64,000 nt of DNA from assembly GCA_963708245.1 (NCBI GenBank), contig OY970201.1, positions 5,022,001-5,086,000 of the forward strand. The letters run 5' to 3'. The notes beneath the pieces were generated by a model, which saw nothing but the letters and a program-made list of their open reading frames with translations, did not search any database and had not been told where the DNA came from. The stretch comes from CAVYXK01 sp963708245. GTDB lineage: Bacteria; Pseudomonadota; Alphaproteobacteria; Acetobacterales; Acetobacteraceae. This document shows positions 1 to 9,121 of this stretch, one piece after another. A program made the translations under genes and the position numbers. Every line of letters begins with the position of its first letter. Position 1 is the first letter of the stretch.

Positions 1-390
1 ACCTCTGTGCCTTCGTGGATCGTCAGGGCGACTGTCTGAACGCCGCCGGTGGGGTGGATGATGGTTTCCCTGTCAAGATACGCCGAAAAATCGCCCCTGA
101 GACAGCCGACCCCCACCGTGCCGCCGGATACCGACATCTCTACGGTGACAATGATGGGTCCGCTCGGCCAATCGCACCCCTCGCGTCTGCGCCAGGACGC
201 CGCGAACGACCACGTCGGACCAGGCGCGGATATCAGCCAACCGCCCGCTGACCCGGGTTCAGCTCGCGCGGCGTTGTGCAGCAATGGCTCCGCTGCGAAC
301 GGGTCCGCAACCGCCGGGCCGGTATCGAGATCCGATGGCATGATTAGCGGGCGCGTGTCGAAGATCAGGCGGCAGGCCGCTCGGCCGGGA
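1..390. other. Left-edge stretch without a supported gene
   Basis: No open frame here has a convincing start, ribosome site or recognisable protein. The frames that cross it run antisense into the FkbM methyltransferase gene. Downstream of that gene on the minus strand I see no strong hairpin with a T-run. Confidence 0.4.
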
Positions 391-1152
391 TCAGGCGCGG
401 TCGCCGCGGCGGACCGCTTGAACGCAAAATTCTCGTGGTCTAGGACCTGTGGCTTCCGAATAACCCCTTGCGGCGAGCCATTCCAAAGCCTCTGGTGGGC
501 TTTGTCCCCGCTTGGCGAGGGCATGGTTCAGTTCCACTACGACCCACGGATCGAAGCGTTCCAGCGTCTCGGCAGCACCACGCAGCACCTCGAAGTCGAA
601 ACTGTCAACATCGATCTTGAGACAATCGAGCCGATCGATGCCGCGAGTCGACACGACATCGTCAACAGTCGTAAACTCGTATTCCTGTCGCTCGGGGTCC
701 CGGCCCCAAATCCGGTAAACATCATCCTCGATGCGGCCTGATCTGCGGCCGACCGCGAGCTGCAGCGGCTCGACATTGAGGCACGAATGGTGGGCAAGGT
801 TGGCGCGGAGCATGCTTATGGTAGAAGTCGGCTCGAACGCGAGGATCTTCCCTCGGGGCGCCAGCCTTGAAGACAGGATCGAATAGTATCCGATGTTTGC
901 CCCGATATCGAAGATCACCCAATCCGGCTGCACATGCTCGACGAACCACCGCTTCGTCTGCAGTTCGCAGTTCGGGTAGTAGTCCAGGAATTCCGGATAA
1001 TAGGCGACGAGTTCGATCGCAGCCTGGCCGGGAATAAGGGTATAGATGGCTCGCATGCCGGGGTCAGCCGACGTGGAAGGCGGAGCGACCTCGCTCTCGG
1101 TCGAACACGTTCGGGAAGTGGCCAACCCGGCTGAACTCTCATTTGGCTTCAT
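391..1152 (-). CDS. FkbM family SAM-dependent methyltransferase
   Basis: Predicted 253-residue methyltransferase of the FkbM family, which usually O-methylates sugars, polyketides or glycans; the substrate cannot be told here. The SAM-binding motif I is visible as FDIGANIGYYS, followed by an acidic strand-2 end (AFEP) and the family motif LKIDVDSFDFEVLRGA. The start at 1152 is chosen because GGAGG sits five bases upstream; a longer in-frame start at 1191 would overlap the amidase gene end. It follows the amidase gene by 35 bp on the same strand, so the two are probably co-transcribed. No signal peptide is seen, so it should be cytoplasmic. Confidence 0.85.
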   Translation of the reverse strand: MKPNESSAGLATSRTCSTESEVAPPSTSADPGMRAIYTLIPGQAAIELVAYYPEFLDYYPNCELQTKRWFVEHVQPDWVIFDIGANIGYYSILSSRLAPRGKILAFEPTSTISMLRANLAHHSCLNVEPLQLAVGRRSGRIEDDVYRIWGRDPERQEYEFTTVDDVVSTRGIDRLDCLKIDVDSFDFEVLRGAAETLERFDPWVVVELNHALAKRGQSPPEALEWLAARGYSEATGPRPREFCVQAVRRGDRA

Positions 1153-1187
1153 CCTGCCTCCGTCGAGCGATCCTGCCAGTCCCCGTA

Positions 1188-2588
1188 TCACCGCACCAGC
1201 AACTCCGGCACCGCGAACGGCTCGGCCAGCTCAATCGCGCGAGCGGCGCGCAGCACGAGGTCGTCGCGATACTGCGCTGCGGCGATCTGCACCGCGCGCG
1301 GCAGCCCATCGTCGCGCAATCCGATCGGCACGGTGATCGCCGGCTGGCGGGTGATGTTGAAGGTGAACGTCCACGGCGCCCACTGGGTCCACAGCGCCTG
1401 CACCGGATCGATGGTGGGCGCATCGGCTGGCGGCGGGCCGCACGGCACAGTGGGGCATAGCACTAGATCGTAGCGCTGGTGCAGCCGGGCCATCGCATGC
1501 GCCGTGGCCACCCGCATCGCCTCGGCGTCCAGGAACTCGATCGCCGACATCCCGCCTTGGGTGCGCGCCACGTCCCGCAGACCGGGATCGAGCAGATGGC
1601 GTTGCTCCTCCGGGAACAGCCCGACCAGCCGCGCCAGCGCGACGCCCCAGACGCGAGCGAAGATGCGCCGCGTGTCCGGGAGGCCGGGATCGGCTTCCTC
1701 CACGGCTGCCCCAGCGTCGGCCAGAAGTCGCGCGGCGCGTTCCATGCCATCGACGGCGTCGGCATCGGCCGGCGCATCGAACCCGGGGTTGCGTAGCACC
1801 GCTACGCGAAGCCCGGCCACGCCGGCCTCGATGCCGTCGCGCCAGTCCCTGCCGTCATCGGGCACACAGAACGGATCGCGGACGTCGTAACGCGCCATCG
1901 CCGTCAGCATCAGGGCGGCATCGCGCACCGAGCGGGTCATCGGCCCGGCACAAGCGACCGAGGCGAAGGCCCCGGCCGGCCATTGCGGCACCCGGCCGTA
2001 GCTCGGTTTAAGCCCGACCAGTCCGCACCAGGCGGCGGGAATCCGGATCGAGCCGCCGGCATCGGTGCCGACATGCAGCGGGCCAAAGCCCGCCGCACCC
2101 GCCGCTCCAGCACCGGATGATGAGCCTCCCGTCGAGTAATCCGGGTTCCACGGATTGCGCGTGATCCCGGTCAGCGGGCAGTCGCCCGGCGACTTCCAGC
2201 CGAACTCGGTGGTGCAGGTCTTTCCCAGGATCACCGCCCCGGCCGATTTCAGCCCCAGAACCAGCGGCGCATCGTCAACCACAGGGCCCGGATCGGTCAG
2301 CCGGCTGCCGCGGCGCGTCGGAAAGCCGGCGACATCGACAAGGTCCTTCGCGGTGACCGGCACGCCGTCCAGCAGCCCCAGCGGTCGTCCCGCCCGCCAG
2401 CGGCAAGCGCTCTCCGCCGCCGCTGCTCCAGCTTGAGGGTTCATTACTACAAACGCGTTCAGCCGCGGATTGTGCCGGCTCACCCGCTCGGTCACCGTTT
2501 GCAGCACCTCGACCGGGCTTAGCGCTTGGCGGGCGTAGAGCGCGAGCATCTCCTCGGCGGTGAGCAGGGCGGCATCGGTGCTGGGCAT
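1188..2588 (-). CDS. Amidase signature family hydrolase
   Basis: Cytoplasmic amidase of the amidase-signature family (GatA/AtzF-like), 466 residues from the chosen start MPSTDAALLT. The Ser-cisSer-Lys triad is visible: Lys81 in VTAKDLVD, the cis-serine in TGGSSSGAG (about 156-158), and the nucleophile Ser180 in GTDAGGSIRIP. This family hydrolyses amides; there is no gatB/gatC beside it, so tRNA amidotransfer is unlikely and a catabolic amide hydrolase is more probable. The in-frame start at 2714 would run into the divergent deacetylase gene and is rejected. It is divergent from the deacetylase/thiM pair with a 65 bp shared intergenic region. Confidence 0.88.
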   Translation of the reverse strand: MPSTDAALLTAEEMLALYARQALSPVEVLQTVTERVSRHNPRLNAFVVMNPQAGAAAAESACRWRAGRPLGLLDGVPVTAKDLVDVAGFPTRRGSRLTDPGPVVDDAPLVLGLKSAGAVILGKTCTTEFGWKSPGDCPLTGITRNPWNPDYSTGGSSSGAGAAGAAGFGPLHVGTDAGGSIRIPAAWCGLVGLKPSYGRVPQWPAGAFASVACAGPMTRSVRDAALMLTAMARYDVRDPFCVPDDGRDWRDGIEAGVAGLRVAVLRNPGFDAPADADAVDGMERAARLLADAGAAVEEADPGLPDTRRIFARVWGVALARLVGLFPEEQRHLLDPGLRDVARTQGGMSAIEFLDAEAMRVATAHAMARLHQRYDLVLCPTVPCGPPPADAPTIDPVQALWTQWAPWTFTFNITRQPAITVPIGLRDDGLPRAVQIAAAQYRDDLVLRAARAIELAEPFAVPELLVR

Positions 2589-2653
2589 GAGCGGCTTTCC
2601 GCAAGCGATGAACCGGCGCAGCATGATGGCAGCGCGACGTGGAGGAAACCCCG

Positions 2654-3571
2654 ATGAGCGACCGCCCCCACAGCAAGCATCCCGACGGCGAGCCCTGGCA
2701 GTGGCCGGAGGCAACCTGGCGTCGCATCGTCGGCCGTGGCCGCGCCGGACGCAGCCTGCGTCCGAAATCCTGGCCCGACGGGGCCCGCTGCGCCGTGGCG
2801 ATCTCGTTCGACGCCGATCACGAGACGATCCCGCTGCGCGACGCCGACGAGAGCCCGATGCGAATCAGCCAGGGCCAGTACGGCGCCCGCTCCGCCACGC
2901 CGCGCATTCGCCGGCTGCTGGAGCGCGAGAGCGTGCCGGCCACGTTCTTCTACCCGGCCGTCTCCGCCCTGTTGCACCCGGATGAGGTGCGCGCCATCGC
3001 CACCGACGGGCACGAGATCGGCATCCATTCCTGGATCCACGAGGCGAACACCACGCTGCCGGGCAATGCCGAGCGCGAGCTGACCCTGCGTGCCGCCGAC
3101 GTGCTGACCAAGCTCGCCGGCCGGCCACCCGTGGGTATGCGCACCGCGAGCTGGGACTTCTCGGTCAACACATTGTCGATCATCCGCGAAATGAAGCTGC
3201 TGTACGACAGCAGCCTGATGGCGGACGACGAGCCGTATGAGCTGACCGACGGCGGCGAGCCCACCGGAATCGTCGAGCTGCCGCCCGAATGGATCCGCGA
3301 TGACGCGGTCTATTACAACATGGTGCGCTTCTCGGCGCTGCGTCCCTACACGCCGCCGTCCGGTGTTGAGGAGATTTTCCGCGCCGAGTTCGACGGCGCG
3401 TGGGAGGAGGGCGGTCTCTTTTTACTGACGATGCACCCGCACGTCACCGGCCATCGTTCGCGCCTGCCGGTACTGGAGCGGCTGATCAAGCACGCCAAGG
3501 CGAAGGGCAAGTGCTGGTTCGCCACCCACGCCCAGGTGGCCCAATGGTGCAAGGACAACGCCGCCGAATGA
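2654..3571 (+). CDS. Polysaccharide deacetylase family protein
   Basis: A 305-residue NodB-type carbohydrate esterase 4 homologue resembling the HpPgdA/PuuE subgroup. The metal-site aspartate lies in SFDADH (Asp53/Asp55) and the HxxxH ligands in HSWIHE (His125, His129); GMRTASW carries the conserved arginine. No signal peptide is present, which fits cytoplasmic members that act on small N-acyl or ureide compounds rather than on peptidoglycan. Start chosen at ATG 2654 with GGAGG at 2641-2645; a GTG 15 bases upstream lacks a ribosome site. Its stop overlaps the thiM start (ATGA), so the two are translationally coupled. Confidence 0.85.
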   Translation: MSDRPHSKHPDGEPWQWPEATWRRIVGRGRAGRSLRPKSWPDGARCAVAISFDADHETIPLRDADESPMRISQGQYGARSATPRIRRLLERESVPATFFYPAVSALLHPDEVRAIATDGHEIGIHSWIHEANTTLPGNAERELTLRAADVLTKLAGRPPVGMRTASWDFSVNTLSIIREMKLLYDSSLMADDEPYELTDGGEPTGIVELPPEWIRDDAVYYNMVRFSALRPYTPPSGVEEIFRAEFDGAWEEGGLFLLTMHPHVTGHRSRLPVLERLIKHAKAKGKCWFATHAQVAQWCKDNAAE

Positions 3572-4395
3572 CGGATGCCGCCAGCCCGGACGCGGTGTGG
3601 CGCACGCTGGCTGCGATCCGTGCCCGGGCGCCACTGGTGCATAACATCACGAACCTTGTCGTTACCAACAGTACTGCCAACGCTCTACTTGCCATTGGCG
3701 CATCGCCGGCGATGGTGGAGGGGGCCGACGAGGTGGAGGAGTTCGCCGCCGCTGCGGCTTCACTGGTGATCAATCTGGGCACGATGAGCGCCGATCGCTC
3801 CGCGGCGATACGGCTGGCGGTCACGGCCGCCAATGCGGCGGGCAAGCCCTGGGTGCTGGATCCGGTCGCGGTCGGGGCAATCAGTTATCGCACCAGCCTC
3901 GCCCGCACGCTGCTCGGACGCAGGCCCGCGGCGATCCGTGGCAATCCTTCGGAAATCCTGAGCCTCGCCGGCGAAGCGGGTGGCGGAAAGGGGGTCGACA
4001 CCGGCACCGGCTCCGAGGCCGCGCTGGAGGCCTCCCGGAAACTGGCGGCTCGGGTCGGCACGACGGTCGCGGTTACTGGCGCGACCGATTACGTCACCAA
4101 CGGTGCGCAGACACTGGCCATCCGCAACGGCCATCCGATGATGGCCCGCGTGACCGGCCTCGGCTGCACGGTGACGGCGATCGTCGGCGCGTGCCTCGCC
4201 GTGGAGCGCGACGCTCTCGCCGCGACAGCGCACGCGCTGACCATCATCGGCGTCGCCGGCGAGATCGCGGCGGAGCGCGCCCGTGGCCCAGGTTCGCTGC
4301 AGCTCGAACTGCTCGACGCGCTCTACCTTCTCGACGAAGCGACCCTGATACGCCGTGCCCGACTCGGTGCGCTCGGTTCAGGTCACTTGGCGTAG
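3568..4395 (+). CDS. thiM: Hydroxyethylthiazole kinase
   Basis: Predicted 275-residue ThiM, which phosphorylates 4-methyl-5-(2-hydroxyethyl)thiazole with ATP in thiamine salvage. Family signs are the N-terminal [14 protein letters not shown] substrate segment (about residues 25-38), the LDPV segment near residue 97, and the catalytic cysteine in [10 protein letters not shown] (Cys200, matching the family's active-site cysteine). The start ATG at 3568 overlaps the deacetylase stop in ATGA. No thiD or thiE lies next to it and I see no TPP riboswitch upstream, so its control is through the upstream gene's transcript. It converges with the NIPSNAP gene, overlapping by 18 bp. Confidence 0.9.
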   Translation: MTDAASPDAVWRTLAAIRARAPLVHNITNLVVTNSTANALLAIGASPAMVEGADEVEEFAAAAASLVINLGTMSADRSAAIRLAVTAANAAGKPWVLDPVAVGAISYRTSLARTLLGRRPAAIRGNPSEILSLAGEAGGGKGVDTGTGSEAALEASRKLAARVGTTVAVTGATDYVTNGAQTLAIRNGHPMMARVTGLGCTVTAIVGACLAVERDALAATAHALTIIGVAGEIAAERARGPGSLQLELLDALYLLDEATLIRRARLGALGSGHLA

Positions 4396-4683
4396 GAAGC
4401 TTCGCTCCTCAGCCAGGATACAGCGCTGCTCCTCGGCAAAGCGGAAATTGGCCACCGCCTCGGGGTCGGAGCTCAGCCGCGTACGATACGCCTCGTACGC
4501 GGCAAGGCTGTCGAACGAGATGAGTCCATAGGCGACGTTGTTGGTGCCTTCATGCGGCATCCAATAGCCGACGAGCTCGCCGCCGCATTTCGGGATGATC
4601 GACAGCCAGCGCCGCGCATATTGCTCGAACTCATCCCCTTTGAAGGGATCAAGCCGGTATCGAATGAAGACAGTAATCGTCAT
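4378..4683 (-). CDS. NIPSNAP family protein
   Basis: Small 101-residue dimeric alpha-beta-barrel protein of the NIPSNAP family, with the typical N-terminal strand ([12 protein letters not shown]), the GGELVGYW segment and the [14 protein letters not shown] helix. The biochemical role of bacterial members is mostly unknown; they commonly sit beside small-molecule modifying enzymes. The start codon overlaps the MFS gene stop (ATGA on the minus strand), so it is the last gene of a three-gene coupled operon hydrolase-MFS-NIPSNAP. Its 3' end overlaps the convergent thiM gene. Confidence 0.85.
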   Translation of the reverse strand: MTITVFIRYRLDPFKGDEFEQYARRWLSIIPKCGGELVGYWMPHEGTNNVAYGLISFDSLAAYEAYRTRLSSDPEAVANFRFAEEQRCILAEERSFLRQVT

Positions 4684-6074
4684 GCCAATCTCCTGGTTGT
4701 GTGCTCCATTGAACGGATTGACGACCTGATTCCTACGGCGGCGATCAGGGTACCGCCTACCAGGAGAACGGCCGAGATTGAGAACGCGTCCTCGATGCCC
4801 GGCACGCCTCGTTCCGCCATCAGCGAACCGAACAGCGCCACGCCGATCCCGCCGCAGGCCTGCCGCAGGGTATTCAGGACCCCGGCGGCGATGCCCGAGC
4901 GAGAGCCCGGGACGGTCGAAAGCAAGGCCGACGTCATGAGCGGAACCGCCAAACCGATACCTGCCGGAATGACGATCAGGCCCGGCAGCATCGCCGCATA
5001 GGACGTCGCCGGGCCGAGACGATCCAGCAGCAGAAAGCCCACCCCGCCGAGCAGAAGCCCGCCAGCTATCGGCTTACCCAGGCGAGGCCGGCGGCCGAGC
5101 CACCCGGCGGCAATATTGGACAGGCCCAATGTCACCGGAAACGGCAGGAACGCAAGGCCGCTTGCTGTCGGCGAGTAATCCCGAACCTGCTGCAGATAGA
5201 GGCTCAGTACGAAAATCCCACCATACAGCGTGAGATTTATAAGGGCGCCAATCGCCGCGGCACCGCTGAACGCGGGGTGCCGAAAGAAGTGCAACGGCAG
5301 CATCGGATCCCGCCCTCGGGCCTCGACGATCACGAAACAGGTACCGGCGGCTGCCGCCACGGCGAAGCCGGGCAGCACGATCGCCGACCCAACTCCGAAC
5401 CGTCCCGCCTCGATCACAGTGCCGGTCAAGACCAGCAACGTCACCAGGGCGAGCGCTTGTCCCCCGCCATCCACGCCGCACTCACGCTGCGGCGTGTCTT
5501 CGACGAAGGTCCGCGTCAGCCACAGTCCGGCAGCCCCGATCGGTAGGTTGATCAGGAAAATGCTGCGCCAGCCAAACGTATCGACCAGTACCCCACCGAT
5601 CACCGGTCCGGCCGCCAGCGAGACGCTCGCTGCCGCGGTCCACAAGCTGATCGCCCGGCCCCGCGCCGTCGTGTCGCCGCGGCAGGCGTGCGTCAGAAGC
5701 GCCAGCGAACACGGCACCAGCAGAGCCGCACCGATCCCCTGAACCGCCCGCGCCGCGATCAGCATCCCGATGCCGGGCGCAAGCCCGCACCCCAGCGACG
5801 CGACGACAAACAAGATGAATCCGGACATATACGCCCGCCGCGCGCCAATGCGATCACCGAGCGCTCCGGCTGACAACATCAGCGATGCAAAGGTGATCGT
5901 GTAAGCATCGACCACCCATTGCAGGCCGGCGACTCCGGTTCCCAGCGCCGCACCGATTCGGGCGAGCGCGACATTGAGGATCGAGACGTCGAGCTGCACC
6001 AGGACGAAGCCCAGACTGGTCGCAACAACGACCAGACCGATCCCGGATCGGCGGAACGCGACTGCCATCCTCAT
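4680..6074 (-). CDS. MFS transporter, DHA2 (EmrB/QacA-like) family
   Basis: Inner-membrane drug/metabolite:H+ antiporter candidate of 464 residues with about 14 hydrophobic helices. Diagnostic motifs are the TM1 sequence [10 protein letters not shown], motif A-like [23 protein letters not shown], and the DHA2 segment [14 protein letters not shown]. Start ATG 6074 overlaps the hydrolase stop (ATGA); an in-frame start at 6269 would lie inside the hydrolase gene. No membrane-fusion or outer-membrane partner is nearby, so it probably exports across the inner membrane only. It is sandwiched and coupled between an alpha/beta hydrolase and NIPSNAP, suggesting export or import of a compound these modify. 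Confidence 0.88.
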   Translation of the reverse strand: MRMAVAFRRSGIGLVVVATSLGFVLVQLDVSILNVALARIGAALGTGVAGLQWVVDAYTITFASLMLSAGALGDRIGARRAYMSGFILFVVASLGCGLAPGIGMLIAARAVQGIGAALLVPCSLALLTHACRGDTTARGRAISLWTAAASVSLAAGPVIGGVLVDTFGWRSIFLINLPIGAAGLWLTRTFVEDTPQRECGVDGGGQALALVTLLVLTGTVIEAGRFGVGSAIVLPGFAVAAAAGTCFVIVEARGRDPMLPLHFFRHPAFSGAAAIGALINLTLYGGIFVLSLYLQQVRDYSPTASGLAFLPFPVTLGLSNIAAGWLGRRPRLGKPIAGGLLLGGVGFLLLDRLGPATSYAAMLPGLIVIPAGIGLAVPLMTSALLSTVPGSRSGIAAGVLNTLRQACGGIGVALFGSLMAERGVPGIEDAFSISAVLLVGGTLIAAVGIRSSIRSMEHTTRRLA

Positions 6075-7078
6075 GCTGCTGCCGAATGAACGGGAGCCGC
6101 GTCCGGCCCCGAGAGAAAGCACTCCGCCTCCCGATAAAGCGCGTAGCAATTCGCTTCCAGGTGCAACAGATGCGTGCCGCGACCGATCTTGATGTCGCGC
6201 TTCTGCGGAGCAGAACTGAACGCGTCGAACAGCCAGCCCGCATCCTGATCGGTGCACAAGCTGTCCCATTCGCCGCGGATGATCGCGACCGGCGCGCGAA
6301 TCAGAGCCGGATCGTAAGCGAGTTCCCCGGCCCAGGCGTCGAAGATGTCCTGGAACGCGCCGCTCGGAACCTTCACCGATGCCGGCGAGCGGGAGCGGCT
6401 TTCGGGATCGCTATCGAGATAGCGCTCGCCCCATTCGTCGAAATGGCGCCGTAGGAGGACGGGCGGTTCTCCCGCCGGCACGTCCGCGATGAACCGGTCC
6501 CACTGGGCCTGCAGCGAGATCAGCCGCCACCCTGGCAGTTGCACCGGATCCGCGGTGCGCTCGCGCCGAGCGATCGCACCGAAGAAGACCAGCCGCTCGA
6601 CCAACTCGGGGCAGCGACCGGCAAATCGGCCGGACACAATCGTGCCCCACGAATGAGCGATAAGGGAGAGGCGGTGCACCCCCTGCTGGCCGCGGATGAA
6701 GCGCACCGCCTGTTCGAGCTGGCGGCTCGCATCCTCAGCCCGCCCGAGCGGTGCCACATCATCGGCCGGCGCCGCCATTTCGGGATATGGGTCGGACAAG
6801 CAGCCGAACCCGTGGAAGTCCAGGCCCCAGACGTGAAACCCCGCGGCGCACAACTCGTCGCGCCACGAACGTCCATCGAACCGGTGCGCGATCGACAACG
6901 CCGACGAGAACGTGCCGCCATGAACGTAAAGCACCACCTTCGCGTCTGGCCATGTCCGCCGAAGCGGCGGGAGGTAGCGAAGGAACAGCGACAGACCCTG
7001 GTGCGGGCTTGGGATACGGAAATGCTGCTCCTGCTCATCGAGCTTGGGGACAGCGGCTTCAGTAGGACGAGTGATCAT
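6071..7078 (-). CDS. Alpha/beta hydrolase
   Basis: Predicted 335-residue serine hydrolase of the alpha/beta fold. The oxyanion-hole segment YVHGGTFSS (about residues 51-59), nucleophile elbow AHSWG, acid in GEWDSL and final histidine in GTHLLH are all visible. The lipase/esterase type cannot be refined and the substrate is unknown; no secretion signal is seen. Start taken at ATG 7078; a TTG codon immediately upstream (7081) is also open. It is the first gene of a translationally coupled operon with the MFS transporter and a NIPSNAP protein. Confidence 0.83.
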   Translation of the reverse strand: MITRPTEAAVPKLDEQEQHFRIPSPHQGLSLFLRYLPPLRRTWPDAKVVLYVHGGTFSSALSIAHRFDGRSWRDELCAAGFHVWGLDFHGFGCLSDPYPEMAAPADDVAPLGRAEDASRQLEQAVRFIRGQQGVHRLSLIAHSWGTIVSGRFAGRCPELVERLVFFGAIARRERTADPVQLPGWRLISLQAQWDRFIADVPAGEPPVLLRRHFDEWGERYLDSDPESRSRSPASVKVPSGAFQDIFDAWAGELAYDPALIRAPVAIIRGEWDSLCTDQDAGWLFDAFSSAPQKRDIKIGRGTHLLHLEANCYALYREAECFLSGPDAAPVHSAAA

Positions 7079-7279
7079 CAAGAGCGCTCCGCTGGCGATG
7101 GCAGGACCGCCCCGACATGGCGCCTTACGTCCCCGCTGTCCCCTCGGATCGCTTCGGTGCCTGCCGAAGGGTCGGATCAGCCGCGGTCTCTCTCAGCCTC
7201 GCCCGATCTTGTCCGTTCCTCCGGTGATCGCGCCAGCGGCTGAACGCGTTCGCTTCGGGACACCCGTAGGAGCCATGCA

Positions 7280-7543
7280 ATGCCGTTCAAACCCGTCCTG
7301 CTGCCAGCTGTTTTCGCTATCGTCTGCTTTGCGGCGATGCCCGCCACGTCAACCTTTGCCGCGTCCGATACCGCGAACGCCGGCAAGCACGACACCGCGA
7401 AGGGCGCCGCGGCTGGCGCGATCGTCGGACACGAGGTGGGCAGCGGCCATGCTCTTGCTGGCGCCGCGGTCGGTGCGGCTATCGGCCATCACGAAAAGAC
7501 CAAGGCCCAAGAAAAGGCGGCCGTCCACAACGACAACGGCTGA
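7280..7543 (+). CDS. Small exported glycine-zipper protein
   Basis: An 87-residue protein with a clear Sec signal peptide (hydrophobic stretch to about residue 27, cut near TFA-AS) and a mature part made of glycine/alanine helices: GAAAGAIVGHEVGSG and LAGAAVGAAIGHH, the glycine-zipper pattern. Such proteins are usually periplasmic or outer-membrane inserted; a specific function cannot be given. TAGGAG lies a few bases before the ATG. It stands alone on the plus strand between two minus-strand operons. Confidence 0.7.
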   Translation: MPFKPVLLPAVFAIVCFAAMPATSTFAASDTANAGKHDTAKGAAAGAIVGHEVGSGHALAGAAVGAAIGHHEKTKAQEKAAVHNDNG

Positions 7544-7570
7544 CGGCCAGCGGCCGAGGAACGCCGCGTC

Positions 7571-7882
7571 TTATCCCGCCGGCGACAGCACGTGAATGAC
7601 GCGGCTGGCAATCATGTCTCGCGTCTTCGCGGCGTAGGATGCCATATGCGGCGATGCGGCATGCGCCTTCAGCGCGTCCAGGCTCTCCCATTTTTCAACC
7701 ACGACGAAACTGTCCGGGCCCAGCCTGGTCTGAATAGGGCCGGCTCCTTCGGCATCAATGGCCGGCCCGTATTCGATGCAGCCCTTTTCGGCGTGCACCG
7801 CCGGCATGTTCGCGCGGAACGCATCCAGGATCGTCTCGCGCATGCCGGGCTTAGCGGTGACGATGGCGAGCACATGGATCAT
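7571..7882 (-). CDS. Antibiotic biosynthesis monooxygenase (ABM) domain protein, YgiN-like
   Basis: A 103-residue ferredoxin-like-fold protein of the ABM family. The N-terminus IHVLAIVTAKPGM, central GCIEYG and VVVEKWESLDALKAH are typical of putative quinol monooxygenases such as YgiN. No cofactor motif is expected in this family. It is transcribed alone on the minus strand; the candidate small RNA ends about 145 bp upstream of it. Confidence 0.85.
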   Translation of the reverse strand: MIHVLAIVTAKPGMRETILDAFRANMPAVHAEKGCIEYGPAIDAEGAGPIQTRLGPDSFVVVEKWESLDALKAHAASPHMASYAAKTRDMIASRVIHVLSPAG

Positions 7883-8026
7883 GGCCGGTCCTTCCCAGAT
7901 GACGATAGTCTATCCGATCGCATCCGACTGGCGGTGGCAAGGTCCGTTCGTCTTCGGGTGGGAACGGCGGGGAGCAGCGGAATAAATTGCCCGGTGGGCT
8001 ATCCATCACCGGCAGGGACCGATGTC

Positions 8027-8057
8027 AAAAAAATGGCGGGGCTTTGAGGCCCCGCCA
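8027..8057 (-). terminator. Intrinsic terminator of the candidate small RNA
   Basis: Stem TGGCGGGGC / GCCCCGCCA (8034-8042 and 8049-8057, 9 bp perfect) with a six-base loop. On the minus strand it is followed by seven Ts (8033-8027). No protein gene ends here on that strand, which is why it points to an RNA gene. Confidence 0.75.
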
Positions 8058-8116
8058 AGTTTAGGGAGGAAACGTCCAAGAAAGCAGACAGCGCGGCCGA
8101 AGCCGCATTGCTGCGA
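8027..8116 (-). ncRNA. Candidate small RNA with exposed CCTCCC and strong terminator
   Basis: A complete transcription unit is visible on the minus strand. The promoter is TTGAAC (8150-8145), 17 bp, TAGGTT (8127-8122). About 10 nt into the transcript comes a perfect stem GCGGC-TTCG-GCCGC (8106-8093) with a UUCG tetraloop. A roughly 35 nt unpaired stretch contains TTTCCTCCC (CCTCCC at 8069-8064), and a 9 bp GC terminator hairpin is followed by seven Ts. This structure resembles the alphaproteobacterial small RNAs (alpha-r14 type) whose anti-Shine-Dalgarno loops bind ribosome sites of target mRNAs. Family assignment is inference. The exact 5' end is uncertain by a few bases. Confidence 0.65.
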
Positions 8117-8121
8117 TGCAC

Positions 8122-8150
8122 AACCTAGCTAGGGGCCCCCGCAGGTTCAA
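8122..8150 (-). promoter_or_regulatory. Sigma-70-type promoter of the candidate small RNA
   Basis: Minus-strand hexamers TTGAAC (8150-8145) and TAGGTT (8127-8122) with a 17 bp spacer, preceded by C as in the alphaproteobacterial CTTGAC-type -35 box. It points to a start near 8114-8117. Confidence 0.55.
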
Positions 8151-8227
8151 GCCTTTTTTTGCAACGCAGCATTGCCGCCCAGGGAGCAGCAACCTTTTCC
8201 TAAGGATCGGCCCCTAGTCTGCGGCAA

Positions 8228-8992
8228 ATGCGCAGTTTTCTCCTCGTCGCAGCCCTGCTCGGCTGGTCCTGCGGCCCGGCGTTCGGCGATACCGTCACAT
8301 TCTCCGAGAGGCCGGGGGCGGCGTGCCGGCAGGCGATCGCCGCGGCGGCGCAAGCCCACGCGGTCCCCGGCCCGTTGCTGGCGGCGATCGGTCGGGTCGA
8401 AAGTGGCCGACGCGACCCGCAGACCGGCAATTGGCTCCCGTGGCCGTGGACCGTGGACGCTGACGGCCAGGGTTCATTCTACGACACCAAGGCACAGGCA
8501 ATCGCCGCGGTCCGCACCCTGCAGGCGGCCGGCGCGCGATCGATCGATGTCGGCTGCATGCAGGTCAGCCTGCTGCATCACCCCGACGCCTTCGCCAGCC
8601 TCGACCAGGCCTTCGACCCGGTTGCCAATGCCGAATACGCGGCGGGGTTCCTGAGGCGGCTCTATGCCCAAACGAACGATTGGGCCGAAGCTGCGGCCGA
8701 GTACCACTCGGCGACGCCGGCCCTGGCCGCGGACTACAAACGCAAGGTCATGGCGGCCTGGGGCGAGACGCAGGCAGTTTCCCCGCTTGCCGCCGCCTGG
8801 GGCTCCACATTGAGCGTCGGCAGTCCGTTCGGGCTGATCCGGCCCGGCACGCTGACAATGCCACGACTGAGCATGGCAGGGCGGATCATCCCCGCCGACG
8901 AGCCAGGCCGCCCGGCCCCGCCGGGCCGCAGCCTCAACTCCTACCGCGCGATGCCGATCGCGATCGTGGCGCGCCTGCCCGGCCACGGCTGA
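8228..8992 (+). CDS. Secreted lytic transglycosylase, SLT domain
   Basis: A 254-residue protein with a Sec signal peptide (cut near AFG-DT, residue 20) and a soluble lytic transglycosylase domain. The catalytic glutamate is Glu58 in AIGRVESG; DVGCMQVSLLHHPDAF and AAEYHSATP are the other family motifs. It should cleave the MurNAc-GlcNAc bond of peptidoglycan in the periplasm. In place of the usual GLMQI the sequence reads GCMQVSL, a form common in small type-III/IV-secretion-linked or flagellar SLT proteins. The last 80 residues are proline/glycine rich without a known domain. It is monocistronic. Confidence 0.85.
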   Translation: MRSFLLVAALLGWSCGPAFGDTVTFSERPGAACRQAIAAAAQAHAVPGPLLAAIGRVESGRRDPQTGNWLPWPWTVDADGQGSFYDTKAQAIAAVRTLQAAGARSIDVGCMQVSLLHHPDAFASLDQAFDPVANAEYAAGFLRRLYAQTNDWAEAAAEYHSATPALAADYKRKVMAAWGETQAVSPLAAAWGSTLSVGSPFGLIRPGTLTMPRLSMAGRIIPADEPGRPAPPGRSLNSYRAMPIAIVARLPGHG

Positions 8993-9032
8993 GCCCGTTT
9001 TTATCCCCAAGCGCGGGAGAGGCGAACACCGG

Positions 9033-9074
9033 TCAGTTGGGCCGGCCGAACTCCGGCATCACCGCTCGCCAGAG
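9033..9074 (-). pseudogene. Remnant of the 3' end of a luciferase-like oxidoreductase gene
   Basis: This 42 bp stretch matches the last 42 bp of the oxidoreductase gene at 14650-14691 in 34 of 42 positions, including the stop codon, and still encodes ...RAVMPEFGRPN against ...REVMPEFRQAN. No upstream coding part survives. It marks the left side of the peptidase cassette. Confidence 0.55.
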
Positions 9075-9121
9075 ACGTGTTCGAGCCGACTGAGGGCTCC
9101 GCCTTGTGCAAAAAGAGATGC

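Noticed and set aside
49..741. 230-residue plus-strand frame at the left edge
   Set aside because: Its second half is antisense to the FkbM methyltransferase, and the product is low-complexity with no ribosome site.
2500..2653. Possible riboswitch upstream of the deacetylase/thiM operon
   Set aside because: No TPP-riboswitch core (CTGAGA and related) is seen; the divergent amidase start occupies most of the space.
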